DNA of 20,616 nt from HK-STAS-PATE-2 sp035906575 (GTDB lineage Bacteria > Patescibacteriota > Patescibacteriia > 2-12-FULL-60-25), in NCBI GenBank assembly GCA_035906575.1, contig JAMIEW010000039.1:1-20616 (forward strand). Direction: 5' to 3'. The first letter of the stretch is position 1. Every line of letters begins with the position of its first letter. Below are positions 1 through 8,391 of the stretch, in pieces. Below the pieces are notes generated by a model. The model was not told the DNA's origin and did not search any database. It saw nothing but the letters and a program-made list of their open reading frames with translations. Made by a program: the position numbers and the translations under genes.

Positions 1-974
1 CGGATGGCGCAGCTTACCTCCGTTCGCGCCGAATCATCCCCTGCCCCTTCTTTGGGAAAGAAGGGCGATGGAATCCAATGCACATTGCGGAGGAGGGCTT
101 CGGAGGAGTACATGAGCGGATCTTCACGATCATTCACGACGATGAGCTCGTTTTTAGTGAGACGCTTTTTTGCCACGTACCAGCTTTTGCTTTCTTTGGT
201 CACAAATAAGCCATGACGTTGGCCGATGGTATAAGCATCAAGACCGTCATGTTCGCCAAGTTTTTTGCCATCTTTATCAACAATAGCACCAGGGTGTGCT
301 TCATTTTTTTTGCGCAAGAACTCATGAAAATCAATTTTGCCAACAAAACAAATCCCCTGGCTATCAGGTTTTTGCGCTGTTGGAAGTGCATACTTCGTCG
401 CGAGATCGCGAACTTCACTCTTCTGCAAATGACCGATCGGAAACGCGGATTGCTTTAAGGCCTCTTGCGAAACACGATGCAAGAAATAGGTTTGGTCTTT
501 ATTATCGTCCGCGCCTTTTAAGAGGTGCGCGGCGCCGTCAGCGTCCTCACTCAAACGAGCATAGTGACCTGTGGCGATATAGTCGAAACCAAGCTCTTTG
601 GCTTTTTCAAAAAACAAACCAAATTTAATTTCTTCATTACAAAGCACGTCTGGGTTTGGTGTGATGCCGTCAGCGTATTCGGCGAACATGCGATTAATGA
701 CACGTTCGCGATAGGTCTCTTCAAAATCAAAGGTGTGTAATGGGATGCCGAGCTTGGCGGCAACGCGAATCGCGTCACGACGCTCCCCTCTCCATTGGCA
801 TTCGCCCGTCCACAAATCTACGGAGTCGGACCAATTCTTAATAAAACCCCCTTCAACAATACAACCGTGTTCGACCAATAATGCCGCCGAGACACTCGAA
901 TCCACCCCGCCGGACATACCGACGAGGACGCGAGCGCCTTTAGGCGGCAAACGGTTCTCTAACATAGGGGACAT
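1..974 (-). CDS. mnmA: tRNA-specific 2-thiouridylase MnmA (3' end cut by window edge)
   Basis: MnmA activates the wobble uridine of Lys, Glu and Gln tRNAs with ATP and replaces its 2-oxygen with sulfur. The N-terminus has the PP-loop GMSGGVDSS. The two catalytic cysteines lie in NPDVLCNEEIKFG and DSQGICFVG, and GHYAR and YTIGQRHG are also typical. About 324 residues are visible, and the C-terminal barrel runs off the left edge. In-frame ATGs lie at 974 and 965. The ATG at 974 directly follows the rlmN stop (TAGATG), so the two genes are probably translationally coupled. Near the C-terminus a palindromic repeat (32-68) is read in frame as SPFFPKEGAGDDS, in a position where the family has a variable loop. 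The family call is very secure; which ATG is used is not. Confidence 0.95.
   Translation of the reverse strand, partial: MSPMLENRLPPKGARVLVGMSGGVDSSVSAALLVEHGCIVEGGFIKNWSDSVDLWTGECQWRGERRDAIRVAAKLGIPLHTFDFEETYRERVINRMFAEYADGITPNPDVLCNEEIKFGLFFEKAKELGFDYIATGHYARLSEDADGAAHLLKGADDNKDQTYFLHRVSQEALKQSAFPIGHLQKSEVRDLATKYALPTAQKPDSQGICFVGKIDFHEFLRKKNEAHPGAIVDKDGKKLGEHDGLDAYTIGQRHGLFVTKESKSWYVAKKRLTKNELIVVNDREDPLMYSSEALLRNVHWIPSPFFPKEGAGDDSARTEVSCAI
32..68. repeat. Palindromic interspersed repeat, copy A, inside mnmA
   Basis: A 37-bp stretch here is identical to 2140-2176. Its core is a perfect 8-bp palindrome, CCTTCTTT-GGG-AAAGAAGG. This copy lies in the mnmA coding region and adds about 12 codons without breaking the frame, much as Rickettsia palindromic elements do. 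I infer a mobile or amplified repeat family from three copies in this window; how common it is in the genome cannot be seen here. Confidence 0.8.
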
Positions 975-2078
975 CTACGCTTCTTTGCTTAATACTTTGT
1001 GCTGCTTTTTTGCCCGATTAATACGTGTTGCTTCGAGGCCTTGATGGGTCACGCCATTTGATTCTTCAACAGCGAGCTGACCACAGGCGGCATCAATATC
1101 TTCACCAAAAGTGACGCGATGCGTCGCAGGCACGCCACGATCATGCAACCAACGCACGAACTCGATGCGATTTTCTTTGTTCGTTGCATCAAAAGATTCA
1201 GTTGGATGGAACTTGATCACGTTCACATGTACCAAGCGATAATCAGGACCGAGAATATCAGCGAGCGCATTAGCCTCTTCGAATGAATCGTTAATGCCCT
1301 TCAAGAGAAGATATTCAAACATGACTTTACGGTTCGTCTTCTCCATATACGTACGCACTGCCGTAAGAAGTTTTTCAAGATTATACGGTGTATTTACCGG
1401 CATGAATTTATTGCGGGTTTCATCAGTGCCGGCATGAATAGAGATCGCGAGGTTTACTTGAAAATCTTCGTCAGCCAATTTCAAAATCGCTGGCACAATG
1501 CCACAGGTTGAAATACTCATGTGACGCGCCCCGAGATTAAATCCTTCATGGTCATTCAACACACGCAATGCCTTCATGACATTGTCGTAGTTATGAAACG
1601 GTTCGCCCATCCCCATCAAAACAAGGTTGGTGACTTTTTCGCCCTTGTCTTCTTTTTTCAACCAGCGAGCAAAATACATCACCTGCTCATAAATCTCAGA
1701 CGACGTGAGATTGCGCGTGAGACCCATGGTGCCGGTGGCACAAAAGGCACACGCCATCGCACAACCAACTTGAGATGAAACACAAACCGTATTACGGCCA
1801 TCTTCGTGGCGCATCAAAACCGCTTCGATTTTTTGGCCATCGTGACATTCAAAAAGCGTCTTCACAGTATCACCATGAGGGGCTGCAAGGGTGCGTACGG
1901 GCTTCAAGGTGTCCCATGGTGCTACTTCAACACAAGCCTCGCGCAGAGGCTTGCTATAGGTCGTGACAGCCTCCCAGCTATCGGCGAGCTCAACAAAATA
2001 CGCCTGCTTGGCCTGCTTAAGGCGAAAGGCAGGTTCTTTGCGCTCTTTGAGAAGCGTTTCGAGAGCGTGGATGTCCAT
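975..2078 (-). CDS. rlmN: Dual-specificity 23S rRNA / tRNA adenine-C2 methyltransferase RlmN
   Basis: RlmN is a radical-SAM enzyme that methylates C2 of A2503 in 23S rRNA, and of A37 in some tRNAs, through a methyl-cysteine intermediate. The 4Fe-4S cluster motif CxxxCxxC is clear in VGCAMACAFCATG. The SAM-binding GMGEPFHNYDNV, the family segments STCGIVP and FHPTE, and the C-terminal catalytic cysteine in DAACGQLA are all present. The length, about 367 residues, is normal. The frame is open back to a GTG at 2111, but the ATG at 2078 starts MDIHALETLL, which matches family N-termini, so I chose it. No clear Shine-Dalgarno site precedes either. mnmA follows with no gap, so both tRNA/rRNA modification genes share a transcript. 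Confidence 0.95.
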   Translation of the reverse strand: MDIHALETLLKERKEPAFRLKQAKQAYFVELADSWEAVTTYSKPLREACVEVAPWDTLKPVRTLAAPHGDTVKTLFECHDGQKIEAVLMRHEDGRNTVCVSSQVGCAMACAFCATGTMGLTRNLTSSEIYEQVMYFARWLKKEDKGEKVTNLVLMGMGEPFHNYDNVMKALRVLNDHEGFNLGARHMSISTCGIVPAILKLADEDFQVNLAISIHAGTDETRNKFMPVNTPYNLEKLLTAVRTYMEKTNRKVMFEYLLLKGINDSFEEANALADILGPDYRLVHVNVIKFHPTESFDATNKENRIEFVRWLHDRGVPATHRVTFGEDIDAACGQLAVEESNGVTHQGLEATRINRAKKQHKVLSKEA

Positions 2079-2139
2079 AAAAAATGGCTTTGTTTGTATC
2101 AAAATAGGCACGCGATGTCAATCGCAAGCCCTCGCCCAA

Positions 2140-2235
2140 AATCATCCCCTGCCCCTTCTTTGGGAAAGAAGGGCGACCGATTCAGAGGTTCGACATTCAG
2201 AATTCCTTCTTTCCCAAAGAAGGACAAGGATGATT
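2140..2235. repeat. Inverted pair of the palindromic repeat (copies B and C) between dac and rlmN
   Basis: Copy B (2140-2176) equals copy A base for base over 37 bp. Copy C (2205-2235) is the same element in inverted orientation, differing mainly in the short linker between AATCATCC and the palindromic core. Copies B and C therefore form arms of about 31 bp around a spacer of about 30 bp, and each arm can also fold on itself. Copy C begins 3 bp beyond the carboxypeptidase stop codon, so on the minus strand the pair would form a large hairpin at the 3' end of that mRNA. There is no U-run, so a classic intrinsic terminator is not supported. mRNA stabilisation or factor-aided termination is possible. 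Confidence 0.8.
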
Positions 2236-2238
2236 CGG

Positions 2239-3354
2239 TTATTCAAGCTCAATCAACTTCGCCCACGTGTTCGGCCCCACCTGGCCATAACCCGCGACAC
2301 CCGCTTTTGCGATGCCATATTTTTCTTGAAATTTTTTGACGGATGCGAGGGTGAGGGGGCCGAAGTATCCCGTGATACGTCCATCGGCATAGACAGTTTT
2401 ATCTTTGGCGAGAATCCGTTGAACGCGAGAGACGTCGGCGTCCGTCATCCCTAAAGAGAGTCTTTTACCGGCTGGAAGCTTTGGATTTTTGAACGCCTCT
2501 TCTTGGGTCCAGGCCCAGGCGGCCATGCGTTTAACGCTATTAAACGAACCTTGTTTTGTTGGCGCACCAAGAACGACAACGATCACGTCTTTTTTTGGAT
2601 CACGTACCCCGTTCGCGCTAACTGGCTGAACTTCAGCGGCGAGGTTATACATGGACTCATAGAGAAAACCCGTCTTAGCACCAACCATCCAGATACTTGG
2701 ATCATCGACGAGATCAGCATTCGTTGTATTGTAAGTGCGCTTTACGCCCGAGGTTGCCAAGGTATATTGATGTGTTTTTGCCGCTGACGCAGAACGGATG
2801 TCGGCAGACTGAAAAGCCGCTTTGGCAATTTTTGCCATATCGGCCGCCGTGGTCATATTGTTTTCATTCATCCCCGTTGGCTCAAAAAAGGTCGACTGCG
2901 TTGCTCCAAGCGCTTTGGCTTTTGTGTTCATTTGTTGTGCGAAGGCTTTTTGCGTGAGCCCTGTCGAACGCGCAACAACATTCATGGCATTGTTCACACT
3001 GGCGCCCATGGCGGCATTAAACCAATCACGTACTGAGAGACGTGTACCAACCTCTACGCGCAAGCGTCCGCCGCCAACTTCATCAGCCTGTACACTGCGC
3101 ACACCCGTTGTCCATGAAGGGCGCTTATCTAAAAAGACCAAGCCTGCAACAAGCTTACTTAAACTTGCCGCGACATGCGGCTTGTCTGGTTTAAAACTAT
3201 AGAGCGTTTTATTTGTTGACGGCACATAAATGATGGCCGCCGCATATTCATCAGGGACGGGTTGGTAGGCCTGTGCCGAACCAGGCAAAAGTACCACGCT
3301 TGCAAGCGCTACCGTAAAAAGTGACAAGCGGGTACTCATGCGAATCATACTCAT
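2239..3354 (-). CDS. D-alanyl-D-alanine carboxypeptidase (S11) with C-terminal peptidoglycan-binding domain
   Basis: This is a secreted penicillin-binding protein that trims the terminal D-Ala from peptidoglycan stems. Residues 1-29 form a signal peptide ending SAQA. The three active-site motifs are all present: SLSK at 64-67, SVN at 119-121 and KTG at 227-229. Residues about 300-368 look like a PG_binding_1 helical domain (DVSRVQRILA, YFGPLTLASVKKFQ, VGPNTWAKL), which would hold the enzyme on the wall. The start overlaps the upstream L,D-transpeptidase stop by 4 bp (ATGA), so the two are coupled. Other in-frame ATGs (3348, 3339) are possible starts. D,D-carboxypeptidation makes the tetrapeptides that L,D-transpeptidases use, so the pairing makes biochemical sense. 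Confidence 0.93.
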   Translation of the reverse strand: MSMIRMSTRLSLFTVALASVVLLPGSAQAYQPVPDEYAAAIIYVPSTNKTLYSFKPDKPHVAASLSKLVAGLVFLDKRPSWTTGVRSVQADEVGGGRLRVEVGTRLSVRDWFNAAMGASVNNAMNVVARSTGLTQKAFAQQMNTKAKALGATQSTFFEPTGMNENNMTTAADMAKIAKAAFQSADIRSASAAKTHQYTLATSGVKRTYNTTNADLVDDPSIWMVGAKTGFLYESMYNLAAEVQPVSANGVRDPKKDVIVVVLGAPTKQGSFNSVKRMAAWAWTQEEAFKNPKLPAGKRLSLGMTDADVSRVQRILAKDKTVYADGRITGYFGPLTLASVKKFQEKYGIAKAGVAGYGQVGPNTWAKLIELE

Positions 3355-3992
3355 TGAACGATAGCGATCGGCGTGCCGATTTCAGACCACTCGTAAAGTC
3401 GCTTTGCCGCACCAATACCAAGACGAATACAGCCGTGGCTCACAGGGATACCAAGATGGTTTTCACCTTCTTTTTTGCCACCTGGCCATTCAGGTAATTC
3501 GTGAAGTCCATGGCCACGCGTCGTGAAAGCCATCCAATAAGGCATCCAGAGCTTTGATGCACGCGACCACGCGCGTGGATGTTTGTTTAGTACCTTATAA
3601 TTACCCGTCGGCGTACGCATACCTGCTTTACCGGACGAAATTCTGTGCTCAGCAATTATCACGCCACTCATACGTTGTTGAAGCTTTTGTTCGCTCAAAT
3701 CAACGTGGATCGTCTTCTCTAGTCGAATAGCTTCGGTGGACGTCGGAGAAAAACCCGCCCAAATTTCTTGACCATCGGTAAAACCGTCTCCATCGGTGTC
3801 GGCGATGTTTACGTCGGTACCAAAACGTAACTCAACCGTATTTGAGATGCCATCGCCGTCAGCATCGGCAATAGGTGTTGCGGCTTGTACCGAAGTAAAG
3901 ACCGCAAAACCGGCAAAAGCCACCAGGGCTAAACTAAGCCACAAAGAGGACGACGAGGGCGAGCGCATAGCGATAGAAGACAAATGGGACAT
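3351..3992 (-). CDS. Secreted L,D-transpeptidase (YkuD family) with calcium-binding-type repeats
   Basis: YkuD enzymes cross-link tetrapeptide stems (3-3 links) or anchor proteins to the wall through a catalytic cysteine. The active site is SHGCIRL with Cys188 and His186, and HGLH lies at 161-164. An N-terminal signal peptide (about 1-38) is followed by two DxDGDG thrombospondin-type-3-like repeats (DADGDGISN and DTDGDGFTDGQE), which probably bind calcium. They stand where many relatives have LysM or other wall-binding domains. The start at 3992 is fixed by a good GAAGGA site 5 bp upstream, which means the gene overlaps the end of uppP by 59 bp. It overlaps the carboxypeptidase gene by 4 bp. 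The family call is secure; whether it cross-links or anchors is unknown. Confidence 0.93.
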   Translation of the reverse strand: MSHLSSIAMRSPSSSSLWLSLALVAFAGFAVFTSVQAATPIADADGDGISNTVELRFGTDVNIADTDGDGFTDGQEIWAGFSPTSTEAIRLEKTIHVDLSEQKLQQRMSGVIIAEHRISSGKAGMRTPTGNYKVLNKHPRAWSRASKLWMPYWMAFTTRGHGLHELPEWPGGKKEGENHLGIPVSHGCIRLGIGAAKRLYEWSEIGTPIAIVQ

Positions 3993-4755
3993 AAGAATCC
4001 TTCACAACATACCTTAAAAGCAAGCGGATGGCGAAAACGCCTGTGGCCGCAGCGGTCACAAAGCCCACGGCGAGCTTAAGGGGATGGTCTATATTCCCGT
4101 GCAGAATAAGCTTTAATAAGCCATATCCGCCCGCTGCTGCCGTCACCGGAATACTAACAAAAAACGAGAACTTTGCCGCCAGGGCACGCGGCATCCCTGA
4201 CAAGAGTCCGGCGGTGATTGTAATACCAGAACGACTCGTACCTGGTAGCAATGCGAGTGGCTGCGAAAATGCCACCGACAGCGCTTGCCTCCAACTGATT
4301 TTCGTAGTGAGTATCGAAGCCTCTGGTGCGATCTTGGCGCGCGAGTCCGCATACCAAAGCACCGTTGCCCAAACAACCAGATCAAAAGCGATCAAGGTGG
4401 CATTGCGCGCTGTTGATTCGAGCCAGTCATTCAAAAAATACCCAAGCACCAAAGCTGGTAAAGCCGCTACAGCGATCTTCAAAATTAAATCACGTGCATG
4501 TCCTTGTACCGGTTTTGCTGAACCGGGAGCAAAGGCATTTTTTGCCAAACCAACTAATTCAGACCAAAAACACCAAAGCAAAGCCATCAGCGTGCCAAGA
4601 TGCAGAATCACATCAAAAGCCAAGCCCTGATCTTCCCAGCGTAAAAGTTTTGGGACAAGAATCAGGTGACCGCTCGACGAAATAGGTAAAAACTCTGCCA
4701 AGCCTTGCACGGCGCCTAGCACAAAGCCTTGTAGAATCTCCGTAAACATCATCAT
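3934..4755 (-). CDS. uppP: Undecaprenyl-diphosphatase UppP (BacA)
   Basis: UppP dephosphorylates undecaprenyl pyrophosphate at the membrane, recycling the lipid carrier for peptidoglycan and other envelope polymers; it can confer bacitracin resistance. The two signature segments are present: QGLAEFLPISSSGH near the N-terminus and LLPGTSRSGITI near residue 170. The rest is hydrophobic, with about eight membrane segments. The length of about 273 residues is normal. Three consecutive ATGs (4755, 4752, 4749) follow the stop of the VirD4-like gene after 4 bp; a TTG at 4767 is also in frame but would overlap that gene. The 3' end overlaps ldt by 59 bp, and the two stay in different frames. Confidence 0.96.
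   Translation of the reverse strand: MMMFTEILQGFVLGAVQGLAEFLPISSSGHLILVPKLLRWEDQGLAFDVILHLGTLMALLWCFWSELVGLAKNAFAPGSAKPVQGHARDLILKIAVAALPALVLGYFLNDWLESTARNATLIAFDLVVWATVLWYADSRAKIAPEASILTTKISWRQALSVAFSQPLALLPGTSRSGITITAGLLSGMPRALAAKFSFFVSIPVTAAAGGYGLLKLILHGNIDHPLKLAVGFVTAAATGVFAIRLLLRYVVKDSYVPFVFYRYALALVVLFVA
3998..4003 (-). promoter_or_regulatory. Shine-Dalgarno site fixing the ldt start
   Basis: On the minus strand this reads GAAGGA, five bases before the ATG at 3992, and it lies inside the uppP coding region. It is one of the few good ribosome-binding sites in the left-hand block and supports the long uppP/ldt overlap. Confidence 0.7.
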
Positions 4756-4759
4756 AAGC

Positions 4760-6994
4760 TTAATCAAACTTCACACGGTTGCCCGGTGTCATGGTTGAGT
4801 GTTTCACTGGTATTTGCGAAGAACTTGGTGGGGCTGAATGCGTTGACGAGAAAGGACGGTCTTCGCGGTTTTTATTGCGACGACGGCGATTTTTGCGTTT
4901 TGCATCGAGAGCTGGCTGCGTGATCAACGAAGAGACGGCCTCCTCCATGCCGGCGCGATTTTCTAACGTTGCTTTATTTGTTTCGATATGGTCGCCTTTG
5001 GCTTTTTTAATGGCTGACAGCAGGTCCAATTCATCATCCCCATCGTCAGTTTTAGAAACGATGGTTACTTGTGGCTTTGGTGCAGCCGTCTGAATGATAC
5101 GAGGTCGATTTGGTTGGGATGACGATGGTGAAAAACCTGGTCGGTCTGGTTGCTCGGTACGGACAATAGCGGCTACTTTTTCGCCTGGTACAGGCGTGCG
5201 TTTAACTTGGCGCATCATCCCCTGCTTCGACTTGCGTTCTTCGGCAACAAGCGGACGACAGTCGGCGCAATAAATAGGACGCGTCGTATCTAACTGAATC
5301 GCAAGATTAAACACCTTACCACAACGCGCACAAGTATGCGGAAAGTCAGGACGCTTGCTCTTGCCTTGTGCTTGGGGGATGGCTGCTTTAATCGCTTCAA
5401 GACGCTCAGGGCGGATTTTGAGGTACTCCGTTGTGTCGGTCTCACCAAGATCAAGTGGGCCTTCGGCAGCAGGTTTTGCTGGGACCAAGTAAGCACGGTC
5501 GCTGACATTTGCATCATCAAGCGTCGGCTCTTCGACCACCGGTGTCGGAGCTTCTGGCAAAATCGACGTCGTCTCACCAGCAACAACTGGTGCAGGCGCA
5601 TTAATCTGTTGGCTTGCTTCAAAATCACGAACAGCCTGTTCAAGTGCAGCTGGTATCGGTGCAGCCATCACGGGCTTTTCTGGGCTTTGGGTATTTGCCT
5701 CCATACCGCTCCACTGCAAGACCTTTGCCTCAATAATATGACGAGGCTCGGCATAACGCTCACGCGAGACAGCGATCGCCTTGTCTTGGTTGTCGGTTTT
5801 TGTCACGATCGGCGCAAGGGTATTTGCTGAAAATGGAGGTGTTGCAACGCCGTCCACCATCAATTTGAGATAGATTTGATACTTCGCTAAATTGACGAGA
5901 TCTTCAGGCGTGAATGTAGGAGCGAATTCAGTCTCCATGGCAGTGGCATCGGCACCGCCGACACGCATCGCGATAATCGTACCGACGTTACCAAAAATAG
6001 CCGCAGCGACTTTTTCGTCGAGCTGCTCAATATATTGATGAGCAACGGTTAAATTCAGACGAAACTTACGCGCCTCAGAGAGAATGCTTGCAAATGATTC
6101 GTTGGCGAAGTTTTGAAATTCATCCACATACAAATAAAAATCACGACGCTCTTTTTCTGGGACGTTTTGACGCTCTTGTGCTGCAAGTTGAATTTTAGTC
6201 ACCAACATGCCACCTAGGAGGCGCATATTATCTTCACCGATACGGCCTTTAGCGAGATTAACAATCAAAATTTTACCATCGTCCATGACACGACGAAGAT
6301 TGATGGTGGACTTCACCTGCGCCACGATATTACGGATAATCGAAGACGAGAGAAATTGACCTACCTTGTTTTGGATAGGGGCAATAGCTTCCGTCGCGTA
6401 CTTTTCTGACCACGTCGCGAATTCAGCGACCCAAAATGTTTTGACGATCGGATCCTTGATTTTTGCCACGACACGAGCACGATAATCTTTGTCTACGAGC
6501 AAGCGATTAATACCCATGAGGGTCGCTCCTGGATAGTCCAATAACGCATTAACGCAGTTAAGCAAAACGTACTCCATACGAGCACTCCAAACATCTGGCC
6601 AAATCTTTTTGAAGACGCCCATCAAACCAGAAGCAATCAAATGCTTTTGATCATCATTCTCGGTTTCTAAAATATTGAAACCAATCGGAAAGTCGACATC
6701 GCCCGGATTAAAATAAATGACATCATTAAGGCGATTGGATGGGATATAATCTAAAAGTTTTTCAGCCGTATCGCCGTGAGGATCAATATAGCAGCAACCA
6801 TGGCCCGCCATGATATCAGCCAAGACGAAGTTTTCTTGAAGCGTCGTCTTACCCATACCCGTTTTACCGATGATATAGATATGGCGGCGGCGATCATCCG
6901 TCTTAATACCGAACTTGCGTTTTTGATTACGAAAATTGGTCTCCGCAAACAGCGTGATCTCGTTTTCGTGGTCGTGATTATATTCGAGAGGCAT
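4760..6994 (-). CDS. VirD4/TraG-like type IV coupling ATPase with C-terminal zinc ribbon
   Basis: This is a 744-residue P-loop ATPase of the FtsK/HerA superfamily, closest in layout to type IV secretion coupling proteins. Walker A is GKTGMGKTT (43-51), FYLYVDEFQNFA is Walker B, and the following LTVAHQYIEQL with EKVAAAIFGN matches the TraM-recognition region of TraG/VirD4 proteins. There is no N-terminal membrane segment. The C-terminal third is Pro/Ala-rich and probably disordered, broken by a zinc ribbon whose Cys555, 558, 576 and 579 fit CxxC-x17-CxxC. The tail is very basic (KRKNRRRRNKNRED), suggesting contact with nucleic acid. The gene starts 9 bp after the membrane protein 7004-8329, which may supply the missing anchor. 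DNA uptake, DNA export or pilus work are all possible; substrate is unknown. Confidence 0.8.
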   Translation of the reverse strand: MPLEYNHDHENEITLFAETNFRNQKRKFGIKTDDRRRHIYIIGKTGMGKTTLQENFVLADIMAGHGCCYIDPHGDTAEKLLDYIPSNRLNDVIYFNPGDVDFPIGFNILETENDDQKHLIASGLMGVFKKIWPDVWSARMEYVLLNCVNALLDYPGATLMGINRLLVDKDYRARVVAKIKDPIVKTFWVAEFATWSEKYATEAIAPIQNKVGQFLSSSIIRNIVAQVKSTINLRRVMDDGKILIVNLAKGRIGEDNMRLLGGMLVTKIQLAAQERQNVPEKERRDFYLYVDEFQNFANESFASILSEARKFRLNLTVAHQYIEQLDEKVAAAIFGNVGTIIAMRVGGADATAMETEFAPTFTPEDLVNLAKYQIYLKLMVDGVATPPFSANTLAPIVTKTDNQDKAIAVSRERYAEPRHIIEAKVLQWSGMEANTQSPEKPVMAAPIPAALEQAVRDFEASQQINAPAPVVAGETTSILPEAPTPVVEEPTLDDANVSDRAYLVPAKPAAEGPLDLGETDTTEYLKIRPERLEAIKAAIPQAQGKSKRPDFPHTCARCGKVFNLAIQLDTTRPIYCADCRPLVAEERKSKQGMMRQVKRTPVPGEKVAAIVRTEQPDRPGFSPSSSQPNRPRIIQTAAPKPQVTIVSKTDDGDDELDLLSAIKKAKGDHIETNKATLENRAGMEEAVSSLITQPALDAKRKNRRRRNKNREDRPFSSTHSAPPSSSQIPVKHSTMTPGNRVKFD

Positions 6995-7003
6995 AGTAGC
7001 TGT

Positions 7004-8329
7004 TTACTCAAACGGGATATACGAAGGCGCTTCTTGTTTTTTGGACTCCGTACGCAACAATGCCGGCGATTTGGCTTGAATCAGAATTGGGAAATGCCAT
7101 AAGGTTGCCAATTCTTCCGTCGACATAAAGAACCTCGCCAAACCCATCCCCGCTGAACGCTTGCGATATGCGGTCATAAGCGACGATTTACGTTCATTAT
7201 TTCGGCGGTCTTTAAAGAGAATGATTGAGCCTGACATACCGGTTTTCTTAAAATCCGGTTTAAGCGCCTGCATATTAAAGGTATTGAATTGCTTGATAGC
7301 CCCGATAAAGGCTGCACCAATTTTACCCTTGTTAAAGACGGTACGCTTACCCGTATAGATGAAGCGAATCTTGCATTCAAAACCGACTTTTGAGGTTTTA
7401 CGTTCGATTGACTCAAGCACCATCTTTTCGCCGGCAGTGAGCCCCGTCATTTTTTTGTCGAGCTCTGGTTTTGAGCCAGGGCTAGGCTCACCAATGAGAC
7501 CAATCATTTTGAGTGGCAGGGTGATGATCTCGTCGATGAGACTCGGCTTAGGTACTTTGACGATACCCTTAAGTTTTTCAACCTCTGCTTTTGCTCGATC
7601 AAGCGGACCTTTTTGGTCGGTTGGATATAAAATGTATTGCAACCAAAGCTGTTCGTCTTTGCCGAGGCGCGCCATCACTTCAAATAAAGCCGCGAGCGGA
7701 TCTTTGAATTCACCCGAGACCATGTCTTCAAAATCACGGTACGTTTTGAGCGGATATGGGTCTGGCCTGACATTAGTGAGTTCAGCTCCCCACATATCCC
7801 ATTCGGCATCAGGATAGTGTGTTGGCGGGACCTTGGCATAGTCAGCATCAATGACATCCTCAATCTCGGCATCAGGGTATTGGGCAAAAACAGCGGACTC
7901 GATCAAATCACGCAACCCCTTTAAGGCATAGACATAAAAACTCGTGATACCGTCAACCGAGACAATCTCAACCGAGATTGGCGCCTGCGTCATACCGTCG
8001 ATCCATTTTTCTTTAAAACTTGGTGCGGAGTGAGCGCCGGCAAGTTGAGCAAAAAGATTTTCAACGGCCTTTACGGTTTGCTCATGCATTTTTGGCACAC
8101 TGATACGTAAAAGTGCCCAACTACGTTTTGCGCCAGCCTTATTTTGAATATTATTCAAGTAGGCTTCTTTAGCGATGTACCACAATGCCGGCACAAAAAT
8201 CACCCAGCCACCACGGATAAACAAATACCCCATCGCCGTAAACGGATCTGAGCCGGCGATATTCAAAAACGTATCGATTGTGATCGTTAGTGACGCCTGC
8301 CAAACGGCGATCAATTCCATGAGGTCCAT
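7004..8329 (-). CDS. Membrane-anchored protein of unknown function paired with the VirD4-like ATPase
   Basis: I do not recognise this 441-residue protein from a characterised family. An N-terminal hydrophobic region has a likely membrane segment around residues 33-52 (MGYLFIRGGWVIFVPALWYI). The remainder is a soluble domain with mixed helix and strand, and the repeated segment YPDAE occurs twice, near 150 and 170. No enzyme motif is visible. It precedes the VirD4-like ATPase by 9 bp, so the two are almost certainly co-translated. The simplest inference is that it tethers or regulates that ATPase, whose own sequence lacks a membrane anchor. ATGs at 8329 and 8320 are both possible starts. An intergenic hairpin lies 10 bp upstream of the first. 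Confidence 0.75.
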   Translation of the reverse strand: MDLMELIAVWQASLTITIDTFLNIAGSDPFTAMGYLFIRGGWVIFVPALWYIAKEAYLNNIQNKAGAKRSWALLRISVPKMHEQTVKAVENLFAQLAGAHSAPSFKEKWIDGMTQAPISVEIVSVDGITSFYVYALKGLRDLIESAVFAQYPDAEIEDVIDADYAKVPPTHYPDAEWDMWGAELTNVRPDPYPLKTYRDFEDMVSGEFKDPLAALFEVMARLGKDEQLWLQYILYPTDQKGPLDRAKAEVEKLKGIVKVPKPSLIDEIITLPLKMIGLIGEPSPGSKPELDKKMTGLTAGEKMVLESIERKTSKVGFECKIRFIYTGKRTVFNKGKIGAAFIGAIKQFNTFNMQALKPDFKKTGMSGSIILFKDRRNNERKSSLMTAYRKRSAGMGLARFFMSTEELATLWHFPILIQAKSPALLRTESKKQEAPSYIPFE

Positions 8330-8338
8330 GGCCCAAAT

Positions 8339-8379
8339 GATAACACGCCCAGTGACATTGCGTCACGGGGCGTGTTATC
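8339..8379. other. Strong intergenic stem-loop between secF and the ATPase pair
   Basis: A perfect 12-bp stem (GATAACACGCCC, 8339-8350, with 8368-8379) continues after one mismatch into a further 5-bp stem (GTGAC/GTCAC) with loop ATTGC. On the minus strand it lies between the secF stop (8392) and the start codon at 8329. There is no adjacent U-run, so it is not a standard intrinsic terminator. It may be an RNA processing or stability element that sets apart the nusA-secF and ATPase-uppP portions of the transcript. Confidence 0.7.
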
Positions 8380-8391
8380 GAACTAATACCG

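Noticed and set aside
4143..4685. Open frames on both strands across uppP
   Set aside because: They are other-frame shadows of a gene with clear family motifs.
8339..8379. Intrinsic terminator after secF
   Set aside because: The stem is strong but neither strand has an adjacent U-run, so it is listed as a stem-loop only.
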